In this document: positions 51,375-59,545 of the stretch, in pieces | Numbering within the stretch: the stretch's first letter is position 1 | Layout of the letters: each line of letters opens with the position of its first letter | Assembly (NCBI GenBank): GCA_002392405.1 | Contig: DGGY01000021.1 | Span: 1 to 64,000, forward strand | DNA: 64,000 bases | Source of the DNA: Treponema sp. UBA3862 | GTDB lineage: Bacteria; Spirochaetota; Spirochaetia; Treponematales; Treponemataceae | Direction: 5' to 3' | The notes under the pieces: generated by a model | The model's database searches: none | What the model was told of the DNA's origin: nothing | Seen by the model: only the letters and a program-made list of their open reading frames with translations | Program-made: the position numbers and the translations under genes

Positions 51375-51921
51375 TCTTTTTTTATATTATCTTTTTTCAA
51401 GTTCAATTGTGCTTTATTACGGTACAGGAATTAACAGAATAATAACCCTCAAGAAGAATAAAACAGCATTTATAATGAGTATTCTTAAAGCACTTTTGAT
51501 TACTGTTTCATCTTCTGTAATAAGCTATTTAATTAACATCTTTATTTTAATTCCTCTTGGTATTTTAAGCATATTCCCGTTTATAACTGCATTATTTTTT
51601 ATTTCAATTTCCTTCTGCCTGCATTCTCTTTTAAAAACAGGATCTTTTGATTTAGGTGAAGATTATGTGCTTCCTTTCATGGTTGTCCTGATGAGCCTCA
51701 ATGAAGGATTTTCCCTTGTTTCAGTAATTCTTATTAATTTTTCAGGTGTATTATCTTTTTATCTTTTACTGCTTTTAGTTTTTGCACTTAGAAGAAGATT
51801 TTCATTATATCAGAATGAAAAAGGATTTAAGCCGTATTTTGTCATGCTTATAAGTATAAGTGTTATTTTTATTGCACTGTACTGTACCAATGTTTCCTGG
51901 CTCGCACTTGATCTATATTAA
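51367..51921 (+). CDS. RnfA-like membrane subunit without cluster cysteines
   Basis: A 184-residue, six-helix protein in the rnfA position. YLFSSSIVLYYGTGINRIIT aligns with the first-helix G-I-C-P-F-L-G region of RnfA, and VLPFMVVLMSLNEGF with the second L-P-L-I-T-T-N-C-A-V-L-G region. Both cysteines that would hold the shared [2Fe-2S] cluster are absent. The weak identity means the call depends on size, topology and order. The gene is last in the operon; in canonical operons rnfB comes next, but here a terminator hairpin follows. Confidence 0.72.
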   Translation: MINLFLYYLFSSSIVLYYGTGINRIITLKKNKTAFIMSILKALLITVSSSVISYLINIFILIPLGILSIFPFITALFFISISFCLHSLLKTGSFDLGEDYVLPFMVVLMSLNEGFSLVSVILINFSGVLSFYLLLLLVFALRRRFSLYQNEKGFKPYFVMLISISVIFIALYCTNVSWLALDLY

Positions 51922-51940
51922 AATCAGCAGCAAATTCGCA

Positions 51941-51990
51941 GGCATCTCTAGAAAGCCGCTTCAGTAAATTTCTAGAGATGCCCTTTATAA
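51941..51990 (+). terminator. Terminator-like hairpin after the rnf-like operon
   Basis: A perfect 14-bp stem (GGCATCTCTAGAAA at 51941-51954 with TTTCTAGAGATGCC at 51969-51982), 14-nt loop, followed by CTTTATAATT. The U-tract is weak. It closes the rnf-like operon where rnfB would be expected. Confidence 0.75.
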
Positions 51991-52084
51991 TTACAAAAAA
52001 ATCTCTTTTACTTTTATAAATTTCGTTATAAGATATAAGAACCCGCTGAAAACTATATAGTGGAATTTTTTTAAGGAGTTGTAT

Positions 52085-54091
52085 GTGAAGGTATTAAACA
52101 TCTGTTTGTCTTTATCTTTTAACGCTACTGTACTTTCAGATCCATCCTCCTTTGAAGACAGTTACCAGAACATATTAAAAAAGGTAATCTCCTTTATTTA
52201 CACTAATCCACAGTATAAAATTTCTTTTTCGTTTTCAGGACCGCAGCTTGAATGGTTTGAAAAAAAACATCCTGAATTTCTTTCAATTCTCCGCGAACTG
52301 ATTTCTAAAAAGCAGATTGAAATCACAGGCGGCGGCTACTATAATCCCGTTTTTCCTCTTTTATCTCCAATAGACAGAACCGGTCAGATTGATTTACTTA
52401 CAGGGGAACTCAGACGCATGACCGGAAAAAGGCCAAGGGGAATGAGTATTGTAAGTTCCGTATGGGACAGAACTTTAATTCCGTGTTTTGCAAATGCAGG
52501 TATGGAGTGGGTCCAGCTTGATTCTTCACTTATAGCGCCTCAGAACCTGCATTATCTTCCGCTGGTTTTAAATGAACAGGGAAAAATAATCCGTGTCATT
52601 GCAGCCGGAAGAGATTTAGAACAGGCAGTTGAAAAACAGATTTCTGCTGACAGTTTTATTTCTTCTGTTATTAAAAAAGTTGAAAAAACTGTAAAAAACG
52701 ATTCTTATAAAGACAGCACAAATGAAAGGATTGTTTACTTTTACGCTGAACCTGAAACAGCCTTAAAGCTGATTCAAAACGGCTGGTTTGAAGAATTTTA
52801 TACTACTGCAGTTTCGGATTTTTCTTCTAAAGTAAAATTGAGCCTTCCTACAGAATATATTCACCGCTGTGAAGAAGTAATTCCAGCCTTTGTCGGGGCT
52901 GGTATCCGTAATGATGTTGCAAAATGGTGTACTGTTCCTTATGAAGCAGTTGAAACTAAAAATTCATGGCCTGTTACAATAAATGATTTTTTACTTACTT
53001 ACGGACGCTGTCAGGCTCTTTATAACCGTGAACAGTATATTTCAATGCTGATTTCAAACTGCCACGGCGATAAAGCAAGAAAAAATGCTGCAAGACAGGC
53101 ATTATGGAAAGCCCAGGCAGGAGAAGCTCTAATCTGTTCACCACAGGGAATCTTTGCAAATAATGCATTAAGACAGACTGCCTATAAATATTTAACAGAA
53201 GCAGAAAAATATATAAGAGAAGCAGGTGATTTTAAGGAAAATGTGACTTCCTTTGATTACAACTGTGACGGACACAATGAATACATCTGCATGATGGAAA
53301 AATATACTGCCTGCATATCTTTAAGGGCAGGAGAAATTAACGAACTCAACATTACAGGAAACTATGCTGATAATTTAAGACGCCTTTCCAAGTTTGATAA
53401 AGTTACAGACGATTACGAACGCGGACTTTTTATTGAACACGTTTTTGATAAAAGCGAATTTTCTGATTATAAAAAAGGAACTCCGACAGGGTGCGGAATT
53501 TTCTCTAAAGTATTATTTAAAGAAGTTGAATTCAACAGTTCAAAAAAAGAAATCAAATTAAAGGGTGAGGGAACTTATTCCAACCTTAATCTTCCTGTAA
53601 GTCTGCGCAAAAAATATCTTATGAATTCAAACGGCTTTACAGTACAGTACATCTTAAAAAATGAGGGCCCGATTGCTTTTAAGGGAAATTTTGTTGTTGA
53701 ATCAAACTTTGCCCAGACTGATTTTACATCTGCAGAAACCAATTCCTATAAAGTTGATTTAATTTCAAACGGAGACGGAATTACATACGATCAGATTTCT
53801 AAACCTGCAAGTCAGAAAAGCATCTCTTTTGTTCAGATTACAGACAGTTCAAACAATATTTCTTTTGTTTATGAACCAAACGAAGAAGCAGGAATCTGCT
53901 GCAGGCCTCTTTATTTTAAGCGGCCTGTAAACAATGCTTCTTCAAATAAAGTTTCGGGCACAACTTTTGTGGCCTCTTTATTCTGGGATGTAGACCTTGC
54001 TGCCGGAATGGAAATGGAAAAAACAATCAACTTTACGATAATCACTCCTAAAAAGCGCCGCCAGCGCGAAAAGAAAAGTTCTGCTGAATAG
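52085..54091 (+). CDS. GH57-like protein, probable pseudoenzyme
   Basis: A roughly 668-residue homologue of GH57 4-alpha-glucanotransferases/amylases. KISFSFSGPQLEWFEKKHPE, then KKQIEITGGGYYNPVFPLLS, match the barrel, and the C-terminal half matches the GH57-associated beta domains. The catalytic motifs are eroded. The H-x-H-Q-P motif is CLSLSFN; the nucleophile segment L-T-E-R-V-W is VSSVWDRT (Glu to Ser); the acid/base segment H-D-D-G-E is YAEPETA. The start is GTG 52085, six bases after AAGGAG; a TTG at 52079 abuts the ribosome binding site and an ATG at 52083 is out of frame with an immediate stop. A binding or regulatory role is inferred. Confidence 0.85.
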   Translation: MKVLNICLSLSFNATVLSDPSSFEDSYQNILKKVISFIYTNPQYKISFSFSGPQLEWFEKKHPEFLSILRELISKKQIEITGGGYYNPVFPLLSPIDRTGQIDLLTGELRRMTGKRPRGMSIVSSVWDRTLIPCFANAGMEWVQLDSSLIAPQNLHYLPLVLNEQGKIIRVIAAGRDLEQAVEKQISADSFISSVIKKVEKTVKNDSYKDSTNERIVYFYAEPETALKLIQNGWFEEFYTTAVSDFSSKVKLSLPTEYIHRCEEVIPAFVGAGIRNDVAKWCTVPYEAVETKNSWPVTINDFLLTYGRCQALYNREQYISMLISNCHGDKARKNAARQALWKAQAGEALICSPQGIFANNALRQTAYKYLTEAEKYIREAGDFKENVTSFDYNCDGHNEYICMMEKYTACISLRAGEINELNITGNYADNLRRLSKFDKVTDDYERGLFIEHVFDKSEFSDYKKGTPTGCGIFSKVLFKEVEFNSSKKEIKLKGEGTYSNLNLPVSLRKKYLMNSNGFTVQYILKNEGPIAFKGNFVVESNFAQTDFTSAETNSYKVDLISNGDGITYDQISKPASQKSISFVQITDSSNNISFVYEPNEEAGICCRPLYFKRPVNNASSNKVSGTTFVASLFWDVDLAAGMEMEKTINFTIITPKKRRQREKKSSAE

Positions 54092-54120
54092 CCTGATTAA
54101 AAGTCCGCTCAATAATCTGT

Positions 54121-54149
54121 TTGTACAACTTTTCAATTTTCTGTATAAT
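54121..54149 (+). promoter_or_regulatory. Promoter of metG, predicted leaderless
   Basis: TTGTAC (54121-54126), a 17-bp spacer and TATAAT (54144-54149) are followed after seven bases by ATG 54157. No Shine-Dalgarno is present. Confidence 0.8.
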
Positions 54150-54156
54150 TCCATCT

Positions 54157-56475
54157 ATGAATAACATTAAATTGAATAAAAGATTAGTAACTTCAGCACT
54201 TCCTTATGTAAACAATATTCCTCATCTTGGAAACCTTATCCAGATGCTTTCTGCAGATGTTTTTGCACGTTTCTGCCGTTCACGCGGCTACGAAACTATG
54301 TATGTGTGCGGAACTGATGAATACGGTACTGCAACTGAAACAAAAGCCCTTCAGGAAAAAAAGACTCCAAGAGAACTCTGTGATTATTACTATGCAATTC
54401 ATAAAGACATTTACGAATGGTTTAACATTGCTTTTGATAAATTCGGACGCACTTCAAATGAAGAATGTACCGAAATTACTCAGTCAATTTTCAAAGACCT
54501 GGATAAAAACGGATATATAAAAGAACACACTTCAAAACAGCTTTTCTGTCCAAAGTGCAATATGTTCCTTGCAGATCGTTATGTAGACGGAGAATGTCCA
54601 AAGTGTCATGCACCAGACGCCCGCGGAGACCAGTGTGATTCCTGCGGAACTTTACTTGATCCGACACAGCTTTTAAATCCGCGCTGCCACACCTGTGGTT
54701 CTACACCTGAAGTTCGGGAAACAAAACATCTTTATATTGATCTTCCTTCAATTGCTCCAAAACTTGAAGAATGGATGGAAAAACAGAGCCTTGAAGGCAA
54801 ATGGGCACAGAATGCAATCCAGATGACAAAAGCCTGGATCCGTGACGGCCTTAATGAAAGGGCTATTACACGTGACCTTAAATGGGGTATTCCTGTTCCA
54901 AAAGAAGGTTACGAAAATAAAGTATTCTATGTATGGTTCAACGCGCCTATAGGCTATATGTCCATTACAAAGCAGCTTGAAGATGAACTTAAAGCACAGG
55001 GAAAGCCTTCTTTTGACTGGAAAAAATGGTGGCTCCCGGAAGAAAGTTCAGAAGCTTTTGACGAAAAGATTGATCTTTTTCAGTTTATCGGTAAAGACAA
55101 TATTCCGTTCCATACAGTTGTTTTCCCTTGTTCAGAAATCGGAACAGGAAAAAATTACACAAAACTCTATCACATGTCTTCAACTGAGTTCTTAAATTAT
55201 GAAGACGGAAAATTCTCAAAATCTAAGGGTGTAGGTGTATTTGGCTCAGATGCAAAAGAATCAGGAATTCCTGCTGATGCATGGAGATTCTACATTTACT
55301 ACAACCGCCCTGAAAACCAGGACTATCAGTTTACATGGAAAGATTTCCAGGAAAAATACAATAAGGAACTTATCGGTAATCTCGGTAACCTTGTAAACAG
55401 AACTCTCTTATTCATCAATAAAAATTACGGCGGAAAAATCCCTGCAGGTAAAAAAGATGAAAAACTCTGGGAAGAGGTAACTGCAAAAGAAAAGAAAGCA
55501 ACTGAACTTCTTGAATGGGCAGAATTGAAGGAAGCACTTCATGTAATCATGGAGATTTCTGACATCTGTAATAAAGCCTTCCAGGAAGCAGAACCATGGA
55601 AAGCAATCAAGGAAAACAAAGAAGTTTCGGATAATATCCTTTATAACCTTGCTTATGTAATTAAGGACCTGATGATCTTAATTCAGCCTTATCTTCCTCA
55701 GTATTCACAGGTTGTTGCAGGATATCTTGGTAAAAAAATCTATACCGCAACTTTTGCAAATCCGGGAGATAAATCTGCCCTTGTATGGGATGATCTTGGA
55801 AAAATGGATGGACTTGATTCCATTTCTGAAACTTCAGTTTATTTTACTCCCCTTGACAATAAAACTGTAGATGCTTTCCGTGCAAAATTCGCAGGAAAGC
55901 AGAGTGAAAGAAAAGACGAAAAGAAGAAGGAAAACAAGGCCAAAAAAGCAGAACCAAAAGTTCTTCCACCCGAACAGCAGGCTGATTTCTTTAATAAAAA
56001 CATCGAACTTACAGTCGCAAAAATTATTGATGTAAAGCCTAATCCTGAAGGAGAAAAACTTTTTATTGAAACTCTAGATGACGGTTCGGGTACTCCAAGA
56101 ACAATTCAGTCAGGACTCCGCATGTATCTGAAGGAAGAAGACCTTTTAGGAAAACATGTAGTAATCGCTTCTAATCTTGCACCGAGAACAATGCGGGGAG
56201 TAGAAAGCCGCGGTATGCTCCTTGCAGGGGACTATAAAGAAGACGGAAAAGACTGTGTAGAAGTTCTTGATGTAAGCTGGGCTAAACCTGGTACAAAAGT
56301 AATTCTTGAAGGAAGCAGCTCTGACGCAGTTAAGAAAACTGAAATTACAGGGGATGAATTCTTTGCCGTACAGATTGAAGCTAAAAACGGTACTGTTGAA
56401 ATTGCAGGTAAAAAACTTTTAGCAGACGGAAAAGAAATTAAGACTGTAAAAGCCCTCAATTCAGAAATCGGTTAA
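54157..56475 (+). CDS. metG: Methionyl-tRNA synthetase
   Basis: Charges tRNA-Met. The 772-residue enzyme has VTSALPYVNNIPHLGNLIQM (HIGH-type motif), a four-Cys-pair zinc region (CPKCNMFLADRYVDGECPKC, CDSCGTLLDP, CHTCG), the W-F-N-A-P block VWFNAPIGYMSITKQ, and FSKSKGVGVFG (KMSKS). After a Lys-rich linker (residues about 585-610) a C-terminal tRNA-binding OB-fold follows (IELTVAKIIDVKPNPEGEKL, MRGVESRGMLLAGD). A longer frame opens at 54121, but those codons are the promoter. ATG 54157 is the start. Confidence 0.97.
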   Translation: MNNIKLNKRLVTSALPYVNNIPHLGNLIQMLSADVFARFCRSRGYETMYVCGTDEYGTATETKALQEKKTPRELCDYYYAIHKDIYEWFNIAFDKFGRTSNEECTEITQSIFKDLDKNGYIKEHTSKQLFCPKCNMFLADRYVDGECPKCHAPDARGDQCDSCGTLLDPTQLLNPRCHTCGSTPEVRETKHLYIDLPSIAPKLEEWMEKQSLEGKWAQNAIQMTKAWIRDGLNERAITRDLKWGIPVPKEGYENKVFYVWFNAPIGYMSITKQLEDELKAQGKPSFDWKKWWLPEESSEAFDEKIDLFQFIGKDNIPFHTVVFPCSEIGTGKNYTKLYHMSSTEFLNYEDGKFSKSKGVGVFGSDAKESGIPADAWRFYIYYNRPENQDYQFTWKDFQEKYNKELIGNLGNLVNRTLLFINKNYGGKIPAGKKDEKLWEEVTAKEKKATELLEWAELKEALHVIMEISDICNKAFQEAEPWKAIKENKEVSDNILYNLAYVIKDLMILIQPYLPQYSQVVAGYLGKKIYTATFANPGDKSALVWDDLGKMDGLDSISETSVYFTPLDNKTVDAFRAKFAGKQSERKDEKKKENKAKKAEPKVLPPEQQADFFNKNIELTVAKIIDVKPNPEGEKLFIETLDDGSGTPRTIQSGLRMYLKEEDLLGKHVVIASNLAPRTMRGVESRGMLLAGDYKEDGKDCVEVLDVSWAKPGTKVILEGSSSDAVKKTEITGDEFFAVQIEAKNGTVEIAGKKLLADGKEIKTVKALNSEIG

Positions 56476-56480
56476 TACTG

Positions 56481-57800
56481 ATGTCAGTTGAAGTTTATAT
56501 ATTTGACCTGGACGGAGTAATCATTAATTCCGGAGAAGATATTGCAGACGGAGTTAATGCGGCATTAAAACAGTTCGGATACTGGAGCGTAGGAAAAGAA
56601 AGAATCATTTCTTTTATTGGAGACGGTGAGAAAAACCTTATCCTGCGCTCCTTAAAGGCTTCCACAAAAAAGAAATTTGATGAAACAACTGAATACGGCT
56701 CAAAACAGCTTAATTCTGTCCGGCAGTTTTATCATGAATATTATGCAAAAAATCCTGTTGTTCATACTTATTTATATGCCGGCATTAAAGAACTTTTAAA
56801 AGTCCTTAAAGCAAAAAATAAAAAAAATATTCTTGTAACAAATAAGCCTTCTGACATTGCAGGTCTTATCCTCAAAAAACTTGAAGTATTTGATTATTTT
56901 GACATTATTACAGGAGGCGACACCCTTAATTCTCAGGGAAAAACTGTTGCCTTAAAGCCGGATCCTGAAGGGCTTATACTTTCTTTAGACCGGCTAAATC
57001 AAAAATGTAATAGTCAGTATAAGAACGAAAACTGCATTTTTTTTGGGGATTCACCGACAGACATCCAGGCAGGAAAAGCTTTCGGCTGTCTTACTGCGGC
57101 AATAAGGGGAGGACTTTCAGATAAAAATCTTCTTCCGCCGGAAAAAGCGGATTTCAGCTTCTCTGTGGCAAGTGAAATTGAGAAATTTATTGACACTCTT
57201 TCTAAGGATGTAGAGAAAAGTGAACTAAAATCACAGGCTTTAAAGAACGAAATTCCAATTATTCAGGATGAAGGTAGTGATTTTATATGCAGTTACATAA
57301 AAGAACATAATGTAAAATCCATTTTTGAAATCGGAACTGCAATCGCATATTCTTCAATCCGCTTTGCAAAACTTAGTCCTGACATAAAAGTAACAACCAT
57401 TGAAATTGACAGGGAACGTTTTGAAGCGGCTCAGAAAAACATTGAAGAAAGCGGAGTTAAAGATCAGATTACATCCATCTTTGGAAACGCGCTCGAAGAA
57501 AAAATTAACGGCAATTTTGATCTTATTTTTATAGATGCGGCAAAAGCACAGTACATTAATTTCTTTGAAAAGTTTAAGAACCAGTTAAATCCGGATGGAG
57601 TTTTCATTTCTGACAATCTTTCTTTCCACGGAATGGTCGAAGATTTAAGTCTTACCCGAAATTACAGTACAATAAAACTTGTAAAAAAAATCAGGAAATA
57701 TATTGATTTTTTAAAAAACAATGAAGAATTTGAAACGCAGTTTTATTCAGTGGGAGACGGAATTTCTGTAAGCAGAAGGAAGAATAAAACTCTTGCATAA
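56481..57800 (+). CDS. HAD hydrolase fused to class I O-methyltransferase
   Basis: A 439-residue fusion. Residues 1-235 are a phosphoglycolate-phosphatase-like HAD domain: nucleophile motif YIFDLDGVIINSGED (Asp9, Asp11), LVTNKP as motif II, GLILSLDRLNQK linker and FFGDSPTDIQAGKAFGC as motif IV. Residues about 250-439 are an SAM-dependent methyltransferase of the COMT/YrrM-like group: SIFEIGTAIAYSSIRFA, VTTIEIDRERFEAAQKNI, DLIFIDAAKAQYINFFEKF and GVFISDNLSFHGMVEDL. The YrrM (TrmR) relatives methylate wobble hydroxyuridine in tRNA, so a tRNA role beside metG is attractive but unproven. Follows metG by five bases. Confidence 0.88.
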   Translation: MSVEVYIFDLDGVIINSGEDIADGVNAALKQFGYWSVGKERIISFIGDGEKNLILRSLKASTKKKFDETTEYGSKQLNSVRQFYHEYYAKNPVVHTYLYAGIKELLKVLKAKNKKNILVTNKPSDIAGLILKKLEVFDYFDIITGGDTLNSQGKTVALKPDPEGLILSLDRLNQKCNSQYKNENCIFFGDSPTDIQAGKAFGCLTAAIRGGLSDKNLLPPEKADFSFSVASEIEKFIDTLSKDVEKSELKSQALKNEIPIIQDEGSDFICSYIKEHNVKSIFEIGTAIAYSSIRFAKLSPDIKVTTIEIDRERFEAAQKNIEESGVKDQITSIFGNALEEKINGNFDLIFIDAAKAQYINFFEKFKNQLNPDGVFISDNLSFHGMVEDLSLTRNYSTIKLVKKIRKYIDFLKNNEEFETQFYSVGDGISVSRRKNKTLA

Positions 57801-57813
57801 AGTGTAAGTACTG

Positions 57814-57842
57814 TTGCACAAAAAGCGTCAGATGATTAAAAT
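57814..57842 (+). promoter_or_regulatory. Promoter of pyrG
   Basis: TTGCAC (57814-57819), a 17-bp spacer and TAAAAT (57837-57842). The predicted transcript starts near the GG at 57848-57849 and has a leader of about 80 nt that contains an intrinsic-terminator structure. Confidence 0.65.
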
Positions 57843-57864
57843 ATAAAGGATAATACGACAAAGG

Positions 57865-57919
57865 AGCCGTAGGTTTTACGCAGATATAGTCTGTGTTTAA
57901 AATCTGCGGCTTTTTTTTT
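57865..57919 (+). terminator. Attenuator-like terminator in the pyrG leader
   Basis: CGCAGAT (57879-57885) pairs with ATCTGCG (57902-57908), and AGCCG (57865-57869) can pair with CGGCT at the base; nine T residues follow at 57911-57919. A competing hairpin CAGAT-ATA-GTCTG (57881-57893) would sequester the same CAGAT. The structure lies between the presumed promoter and the pyrG ATG at 57929, so it may terminate pyrG transcripts conditionally. It may alternatively just end transcripts coming from metG. Confidence 0.65.
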
Positions 57920-57928
57920 GAGGTTTTT

Positions 57929-59527
57929 ATGACTAAATATATTTTTGTAACAGGTGGAGTTGTATCAGGCTTAGGTAAAGGCATAACTGCAGCTTCTTTA
58001 GGCCGTCTTTTAAAATGCCGCGGCTTAAAGATTGCATCTCAGAAACTTGATCCTTATATGAATGTAGATCCGGGAACCATGAGTCCATTCCAGCACGGCG
58101 AAGTATTTGTTACTGATGATGGAGCTGAAACAGACCTTGATTTAGGACATTATGAACGCTTCATTGATGAAAACCTTAATAAATATTCAAACCTCACAAG
58201 CGGAAGGGTTTACTGGAATGTCCTCAACAAAGAAAGAAACGGGGATTATTTAGGTCAGACCGTCCAGATTATTCCCCATGTAACAAACGAAATTAAAGAC
58301 TTTATCCTTAAAAATGCTGAAGTATCTAAAGCTGATGTCAGCATCGTCGAAATCGGCGGTACAATCGGAGATATTGAAAGCCAGCCATTTCTTGAGGCAA
58401 TCAGACAGCTTTCACTTGAAGTAGGACGCAGAAACTGTCTTTTTATTCATGTTTGTCTTGTTCCTTACATTTCAGGAAGCGATGAGTTTAAGTCTAAACC
58501 TACCCAGCATTCCGTTAAGGAACTTATGGCTGTCGGAATCCATCCGGACATTATTGTCGCAAGATGTGACAAAGAAATTCCTTCTGAAATACGCAAAAAG
58601 ATTTCACTTTTCTGTAACGTTACTCCTGACTGCGTAATCAACAATACAACCTGCAAAAGCCTTTATGAAGTCCCACTGATGCTTCATAACCAGAACATGG
58701 ATGATGTTGTTTTGAGGGATCTTGGAATAGATAAGGCAACAGATTATAAAACACTTTCTCAGTGGGCCGACATGGTAGAAACCATTCATTCAAGAAAAGG
58801 CCTGGTAAAAATTGCACTTGTAGGAAAATATGTTAAGCTTCATGATTCATATTTAAGTATTGTTGAAAGTTTAAATCATGCTTCATTTGTAATCGGAAAA
58901 AATATTGAAATTAAATGGGTAGATTCAGATTCTGTTACAGATGAAACTGCCAGTGAGATTTTTAATGACTGCAGCGGTATAATTCTTCCCGGCGGTTTTG
59001 GACAGAGGGGAATTGAAGGAATGATTGCTTCGTGCCGTTATGCAAGAACGCACAATGTTCCTTATTTTGGAATCTGTCTCGGAATGCAGATTTGTGTAAT
59101 TGAATTTGCAAGGGGAGTTCTCGGACTTTCTGATGCAAACAGCCGTGAATTTGATGAACTTTGTCCTGACCCTGTAATTGATTTAATGAAAGATCAGGAA
59201 GGCGTTATTATGGGCGGTACAATGAGGCTTGGAAGCTATCCGTGTAAAATTGCAGACGGAACAATTATGAAAAATGCTTACGGCAAAAACCTTATTGAAG
59301 AGCGTCACCGTCACCGCTATGAATTTAATAATGATTACCGCCAGGCAATGACAGAAAAAGGCCTGATTATAAGCGGAACAAGTCCTGATGATAAAATCGT
59401 AGAAACAGTTGAACTTTCATCAAAGACTCATAAATTTCATCTTGGAGTTCAGTTCCATCCTGAATTTAAGAGCCGACCAAATGATGCGGGTAAACTTTTC
59501 GTAGAATTTTTAAAGGCATGTATTTAA
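57929..59527 (+). CDS. pyrG: CTP synthase
   Basis: Aminates UTP to CTP with glutamine. The 532-residue enzyme has the synthetase domain TKYIFVTGGVVSGLGKGITA, SQKLDPYMNVDPGTMSPFQH, VEIGGTIGDIESQPFLEAIR, and the glutaminase domain with YFGICLGMQICVIEFAR (nucleophile Cys) and QFHPEFKSRP. The start is ATG 57929, with GAGG nearby. A GTG frame from 57893 would read through the leader hairpin and is not used. carA follows after 18 bases, so pyrG-carA-carB form a pyrimidine unit. Confidence 0.97.
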   Translation: MTKYIFVTGGVVSGLGKGITAASLGRLLKCRGLKIASQKLDPYMNVDPGTMSPFQHGEVFVTDDGAETDLDLGHYERFIDENLNKYSNLTSGRVYWNVLNKERNGDYLGQTVQIIPHVTNEIKDFILKNAEVSKADVSIVEIGGTIGDIESQPFLEAIRQLSLEVGRRNCLFIHVCLVPYISGSDEFKSKPTQHSVKELMAVGIHPDIIVARCDKEIPSEIRKKISLFCNVTPDCVINNTTCKSLYEVPLMLHNQNMDDVVLRDLGIDKATDYKTLSQWADMVETIHSRKGLVKIALVGKYVKLHDSYLSIVESLNHASFVIGKNIEIKWVDSDSVTDETASEIFNDCSGIILPGGFGQRGIEGMIASCRYARTHNVPYFGICLGMQICVIEFARGVLGLSDANSREFDELCPDPVIDLMKDQEGVIMGGTMRLGSYPCKIADGTIMKNAYGKNLIEERHRHRYEFNNDYRQAMTEKGLIISGTSPDDKIVETVELSSKTHKFHLGVQFHPEFKSRPNDAGKLFVEFLKACI

Positions 59528-59545
59528 GAGGAAGAGGGGATAATA

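Noticed and set aside
57893-57928. GTG extension of pyrG
   Set aside because: It would be translated through the terminator hairpin and T-run, and ATG 57929 gives the canonical CTP synthase N terminus.
57848-57928. Known riboswitch class or T-box in the pyrG leader
   Set aside because: No T-box sequence or recognisable preQ1/purine aptamer core was seen, only competing hairpins and a terminator.
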